This document shows, piece by piece, positions 58,532-64,000 of a stretch of 64,000 nt of DNA. The position numbers and the translations under genes are program-made. The notes under the pieces were generated by a model, which ran no database searches, was not told the origin of the DNA, and worked only from the letters and a program-made list of their open reading frames with translations. The DNA comes from Epiperipatus broadwayi (Eukaryota > Onychophora > Udeonychophora > Euonychophora > Peripatidae): assembly GCA_028023455.1 (NCBI GenBank), contig JAQFVV010001044.1, positions 60,292-124,291 on the forward strand, in the 5' to 3' direction. Position 1 is the first letter of the stretch; each line of letters begins with the position of its first letter.

Positions 58532-61244
58532 TTTTTTGCTATTTTGCTACACAAAGTCACAATTTATTTCTAAACGTATTTTAATACAATCTATATAAAT
58601 ATATTGTATTATGTATATCTAGGAGCTATATCCTGTATGTGAAGAAAAAAAAATTTTGTTCTTTAAAACAATAAGTCAAATATTCTAAATTCTTTATTTA
58701 TGTTTTCAAAAACTAACTTTGCCTACCTCACGAGGTCCTATTTTAACCCTATGCCTATATGTATCTGTTTACACATGAAAATATAAAAAATCCTGCCGTG
58801 TCTGTCTTTAATAACTATACCACATATTATTCTCCTCACTTTACTTTATTTATATTTCATTAAAATATCATTGCTATGTTAATATAACTGAAATAATCCA
58901 CTTACAGCTTGACCTGGCCTTCTCTGACACCTGAAACAACTAAAAAATGCATTTACATTAATACAAGTATATATATATAAAGAAATATGTGAGCAAAATA
59001 TACATGTCACATTTAAAATTATTTTGGCTCACTAAGCATACATTGTTATTTTGATCATCTACTATAATTTAGTTTATTTGATATCCGATATGAGGAATTG
59101 CACTTGCCGACAAATTTATTTGAGAAGGGCGCCAGTCGACAAGACAATGGCCATATCAAGTATACATATTAATGGATAATGATCCAAGCACACATTTATA
59201 AGGGTTTATAAAGTTTCAATGCAATTAAAATTTTACTTTGCGTTTCAGTTCACTTTTAAAAAAAATTTAATTTGATTCTGCTGAACGAAAAAAAAAAAAT
59301 CTCTGCATGAATAAATAAATGCTATTTTAAATGACACAATATTATTTAAATCTAAGACGTATAACAACTAAGTACGGTAATTTGTCTGACCTGGGATCGA
59401 AACCAGTTACCATTTTGGTCATGACACACAAAAAAAAATTTAAACAGCCTAAAGTACGATTAACAAAATAAAATATATACAAAAAAAAATTTAAAAATAG
59501 AAGTAAAATCCCATGATAACTGCCACTCCGAATTATGAACCTGGGATCGAAACCAACTACCATTTTGGTCACAACCCGAAATAGATGAACAATTATCAAG
59601 CAATTTTACAGAATCACGCATTGAGATCAAAAACTGTTTAAAAAAACATTTATATAAAAATGGGTTTTACCAAACTATAACGAAGTGTCTACCATATATA
59701 CCCATATATATGAATATGTACACACCAAATAAGCATATATATGACTACATATAAATATACAAACAGATATACCTATACAAATATTTCTTTTATTATTATG
59801 TACATGACTTTATTAGAAAAATGTCATATTGCAAACCGCATACTCCTATTATTTCAGGCAAGTAACGCTGGTCACAACTATGACACGGAAACAACAATTG
59901 CAGACATAGACCTATTATTTCAGGCTACTCAGCAATTCTGAACTCTAAAGTGTAAGGGGTCTTCACCTAAACGGTTACTCAAGGAATCTTCATAAACGAT
60001 CACTACAAAAACAAGGGCTTCACCTAACGGTTACTCAAAGGGTCTTCACCTAACGGTTACTCAATAAATGATTCAATAGCATAATCCGAAATGGAGAAAA
60101 AAAAATCTTAACTAAAGGGTGGCTGACATATATGTTATACAAAAATATATCTTTAATATATATTTATTAACGAACATACGCATTTACTTTTCTTATAAGA
60201 TAAAATTAAGTTTGCTAGTATTGAAACACAACTTAATTTATATTTGGTAGGACACGTAATTACAAAATATTTAACAGTGAACGAGAATTTTGCCTGATTA
60301 TAGCATTCATTTTATATAAAAACGAAATGCAGAGAAAGTGAAAAAAAATGTTTGTTAACACCATACAATGACACGTGTAATTTTGACTTATCAAAGCTTT
60401 CAATCTATGAAAAAAAATTTTATTAACGAAAAAAAAAGGTTATCTAAGATATTTACAAAAATTTATCCAAACGGAAAATAAAAATCTATTATGTACTGTA
60501 CTTTTTTTTTTTGACTCAAAATATTAACACTACCGTTTATACTATATTTCGACAAAAACATTCTTATTCCAAACTTTTTCATATTTGAGCGATACTAAAA
60601 ACAATCTAAAGTACGAAAGCTAATTTAAGGGTGGGCGGGTGGGTATATATTTGACACTTCCGCCTTATTGAAGCTATCTACTTTATACGAGAGAAAAAAT
60701 ATGGCGTACTGGCCATGACAAAACTAATTAGGATTACCAAAAAATTACTTTAACTCTGAAATCTTCTTTTCTAGTCACACACAAAAAAACAACTAACGGC
60801 GTGTTAACTTTTTAACTATAAAATATTCATTTCATATATATCAAACTCGGAAAAAAAAATGTTTAGCTTATAACACCTTTAACTTCTTAATTAATTAAAA
60901 AAATGACATTTAGCTCACGTTAGGAAACCAACTTGAAAAAAATTATACATATATTATTTTATATAAATATATTAAACTAAAACTAACTTCTCAGGGTACT
61001 AATTTTTTTTTTTTTAAAAAAATGACATACGTCCCACTGCGACAAACTAGAAGCAAAAAAAATTCACGTATAACTAACAATTATTTCGTGTTATTTAAAA
61101 AAAACATTATATATATGTGTGTACAAACCCGGGAAAAAAATCTACATATATATTATTCATTAATTTAAAACAGAAAAAGAAAAAACATTATACACACATA
61201 CAAATGTTATACAGGGCATTGCAGGGTATGGAAAATTTCGAATA
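58532..61244 (-). other. 2.7-kb non-coding leader of the nested element
   Basis: Read on the minus strand from the primer-binding site to gag. No RT, protease or integrase motif is found in any frame. It contains many A-rich tracts, a duplicated ~38-bp motif (gggatcgaaaccagttacca at 59394 and gggatcgaaaccaactacca at 59542), and a ~25-bp tandem (ggtcttcacctaacggttac and variants at 59958, 60014 and 60040). The small frames at 59342-59599 and 59741-59941 come from such repeats. Confidence 0.65.
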
Positions 61245-61263
61245 GCCACACGATGGGCGTCCA
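61245..61263 (-). other. Degenerate tRNA-Lys-type primer-binding site of the nested element
   Basis: On the minus strand TGGACGCCCATCGTGTGGC aligns with the outer element's TGGCGCCCAATGTGGGGC with a few changes. It lies 25 bp after the CA end of the 5' LTR. Confidence 0.65.
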
Positions 61264-61288
61264 GAATTACGGAAAAAAAAAAATCTAC

Positions 61289-63377
61289 TGTGACAGTCAG
61301 ATGATGTGTGTAGATTTAACCCAGTTCGAATACTAGGCGAAAGTACCTCAAAGCCAACCATACGCGAGATATAAATCAAGAATACTTATGACCTCTGCCC
61401 ATTCGCCTGTTCTCGAGGCCTGATCACAAACAAACAACACCATCTGAGCCATGCATAAATTATTTTTCAACCGGCCACAAAGCTTAGCAACAGCGGTAGA
61501 GACATGGATGGGAAATCCTAAAGAGCTAAAAGCTAAATGTGTAAAGTACATCAAAACATGTGTTGGTGTTTGCGCTTTGCGTGCCTGGATCATTGAAAAG
61601 TAAAAATAAAGCATTCAATATAACTAAGAAACTCAAGTTTTTGATAATTAAATAATGTTTAATTACTGGCTTTAAAATATGAATAAAGCTTTAATGGCCT
61701 CCGCTATTCCCCTCAATTATGGCAACAAACTAATTAGACAATAAAAAGAAAACAGGTTAATAGGTTTGCGGTCAAATTCTTTTCTTCCCAATTTTCTTAA
61801 AAAAATTCCAACTCGATCTTCTCGATAAAGTACGATAGATCATAAAACCTTTCGCAAAGCATTTCTTATGGCTTTGCGCTAAAACACTGGGTTTAAAATT
61901 AACTTAGAACGTATATAGCTAAATCAAATATACGTGACTAGCTAATGAGCGGACAAAAAAGAGGTGTTATCAAAAAGATCAAGTTGGCACACAAAAGAAA
62001 CTGACTTGGATTTAATTAACAACATAAATAAAATTGGAAAGTGATTTCAAATGACAAAAAAATTAATGATTAAATTTAACCGCACGAAATACTAAATATT
62101 TACAATGGTTAGTAAGGAAGAATAGCGAAGGTAAAAAGGTTACATATAGCTAGATGATCCCAAAATATATTTAAGGTTAATTCATAAAATGTTTACATAG
62201 CAAGACATATATTTCAATACAACAATAAAACAATATGAATCAAAAGTAGCATACGAGATAGTTTAATTTAGGAGATACGATACCGTCCTTTTTCCGTGAT
62301 GTTCCCTGCGGCGTCCGCGGCTTGATCCGACCGACGAGCAGGTGTTTGTCCGGACAATGAAAATATGAAGTATGGCTTCCATGAAAAGTTCTCCAGACAC
62401 GGCATAGAGTTCATATGGTTATTGATTGGATGTTAAGGCATTTTGGATGGTATTTAGGAACCTCGGCGATAGGCAAAGCAGTGCTTTGCCTAGCCAAGCA
62501 TATCCATTTTCCTCAAAATACGGTTGGTTTTAACTGGAGCAGGTTCTAACTTCTCCATTGTTTGAAAATGACAGCTATATCACTTTTTTTAAAGCACAAG
62601 CTAAATGTGAAGCAAAATCTGACGGATTTCTCCCAAGAGAAATCTGAATGCACTTTCCAGAAAGCTTGGAAATAAAAACCAAGAAAAATCTTAATAAATC
62701 GCCTTCACAAGCAAAATCAGAATCAAATGACTCCTTCAAAAAGAAAAGTCTGAATAATTATCTCTTTTGTTCTCCCTACTATTTATACTTTCTCTGACAG
62801 CTACCTTCCATTGTTTGTATGATCTGAGATCTTGATAAGCCCCCTTGCTGCTTTGTTTTAAAACAACACGTTCTAAAAATAACTTCAATTTTTTTACTCT
62901 AACTTTCTTACTTTAAAGTTGGAATTCTATTAATTAAAAAGCAAGAAAGAAAATGCCATCTTTAATTAGACTTGAACGACTCACTAATTAAAATATACAT
63001 TCTTTCAGAAATGTTGGTGGGCTTATCTCAAAATCAAATCATACTAAATATTTTAATAAAATTTGAACAACAATATATTATTATTTTATAATAGAATAAG
63101 CATTTTATTTCAGCAGAATTTTGCATTACTCATATATATACGCTAGATGTATATATATGTATGTTTGACTAATAGGTTAAGCAATTTTTATCAATAGAAT
63201 GAAATTTATTTAAAATAAAATATTTAACTGTAATACACATTTACTAAGCATAACTATTTTTAACTCTAATGCAAAACCCTGCTGATATTGAACTATAAAC
63301 CTAATTTAGATCTACAATACTAATTGAGTTTATAGGAAGATGTGAAGCATGGATCGGGCTTCAGATCTATTGCTTCA
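61289..63377 (-). mobile_element. 5' LTR (in element orientation) of the nested element
   Basis: 2089 bp with TG...CA ends on both strands. It differs from 55118-57207 at about a dozen sites, including indels in homopolymers. Its TATA box is at 62780-62788 (minus). The frame at 61348-61614 repeats the unexplained 88-codon frame with one residue changed. Confidence 0.95.
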
Positions 63378-64000
63378 ATATATTATGACTAAAGCAATAG
63401 TTTTATTGCTATAAAAATACATTTGCTTAGATATTTGTAATTATTTTTATATCTGTGTATATTCAATGTAACAACAAAGAAAGATGGGGAGGGTTTGAAA
63501 TACTAAAATTATCTATATCTATAAGACTGATTGTTTTCATTAATTAAAATTATAAATCTTAATTAAAATTCTCTTTTAGTTGTTTTCAAATCTCTAAAAA
63601 TAGCTAAAATGGTATTTCCAGCCTTATCTGATTAATTGGTTAATTAAATATTTTACTAATCAAACATGTTTTTTTTTAATTAAGAGATAGCAGTGGGCAA
63701 CTGAGATTGCATTCTTGGTGGGATTAAGGTTGATAAAAAAGGCCCATAGAACAAAAGAGTTTTTTTTTGGAGTTGAGATTTGAGTCAGTTGAGTTGAGTT
63801 CTTTTTCAGTCAGTTACTTTGAAGGGTTTCAAGACCATAACATTTTAAGAAGTCAAGAGAAGTTCGATGCGATGAATTGTGAGTAGAAAAGAAGCACCTT
63901 TTTTCCTTCTTCTCTCGAAGAACTGTCTGCCTGCCACTGCCATGTTCCATCTAGCTGACCATACAACATGATTACTTCTGACTGCTGATTGCTAATGATG
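63378..64000 (+). mobile_element. 3' LTR of outer element, right piece, cut by the window edge
   Basis: It matches 47269-47882 closely, with a 16-bp insertion (tttgtaattatttttat region at 63436) and scattered differences. The remaining ~1.9 kb of this LTR lies outside the window, so the outer target duplication cannot be checked. Confidence 0.93.

Larger units (their letters stand above)
55118..63377 (-). mobile_element. Complete nested non-autonomous LTR retrotransposon (gag-only)
   Basis: LTR, primer-binding site, leader, gag, polypurine tract, LTR on the minus strand, 8260 bp. The insertion target is the AT run inside the outer LTR: 6 bp of AT on each side versus 8 bp in the undisturbed copy at 47270, implying a 4-bp duplication (atat). 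This is the architecture of gag-only, pol-less elements, which depend on an autonomous relative for reverse transcriptase and integrase. Gag homology, a similar LTR tip (TGAAGCA) and the shared primer-site region point to the outer element's family as the partner. Confidence 0.88.

Noticed and set aside
57968-58573. Plus-strand ORFs 57968-58183 and 58307-58573
   Set aside because: They are antisense shadows of the intact minus-strand gag.
59342-59599. 85-codon minus-strand ORF with internal repeats (TKMV-GFDPR)
   Set aside because: The repeats reflect a duplicated nucleotide motif in the leader. Flanking codons are low complexity, and there is no family match.

Overview
The window is eukaryotic and almost certainly from an invertebrate animal. 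It is very AT-rich, full of (TA)n tracts, and contains no bacterial-style gene arrangement. The host signal is thin. Two plus-strand exons (10146-10300 and 19236-19287) match the TPR/peptide-binding region of the collagen prolyl 4-hydroxylase alpha subunit, and a possible terminal exon resembling the end of a death domain lies at 43996-44133. I cannot name the species.

Left part (1-27 kb): degenerate Penelope-like retroelements (PLEs; RT plus GIY-YIG endonuclease) occur at 1-2.1 kb, 17.4-19.15 kb and 24.6-26.0 kb, several in inverted or palindromic arrangements. A LINE 3' end lies at 17.2 kb. Several non-autonomous inverted-repeat elements are present: a 583-bp foldback at 8.0 kb, a foldback at 10.4 kb related to the large satellite, a 1.83-kb element with terminal inverted repeats and internal tandem arrays at 11.5-13.3 kb, and smaller ones at 21.0 and 24.1 kb. 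The two prolyl hydroxylase exons sit among these, about 8.9 kb apart.

Middle (27-47 kb): a highly homogeneous 407-bp satellite occupies 27145-36418. About 17.7 units run in one orientation, then the array flips at about 34345 and about 5 units run the other way. It abuts a LINE ORF2 3' fragment (minus strand), which is followed by a PLE reverse-transcriptase fragment (plus). A 520-bp foldback (39.3 kb) and another PLE fragment (41.4 kb) follow, with long unannotatable AT-rich stretches between.

Right part (47-64 kb): two nested LTR retrotransposons. The outer one is a Ty3/Gypsy element on the plus strand: a 2.7-kb 5' LTR (47080-49814), a primer-binding site matching tRNA-Lys, gag, a broken pol (PR-RT-RNaseH-IN), a polypurine tract and a 3' LTR from 54921. 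The 3' LTR is split at 55117/63378 by a second, minus-strand element (55118-63377) with 2.09-kb LTRs. That element encodes only a Gag related to the outer Gag and has no pol, so it is a non-autonomous gag-only element, probably mobilised by relatives of its host element. Both share an unusual (G)TRGA(T)nCCG spacer between the LTR end and the primer-binding site. The outer 3' LTR runs off the right edge of the window.
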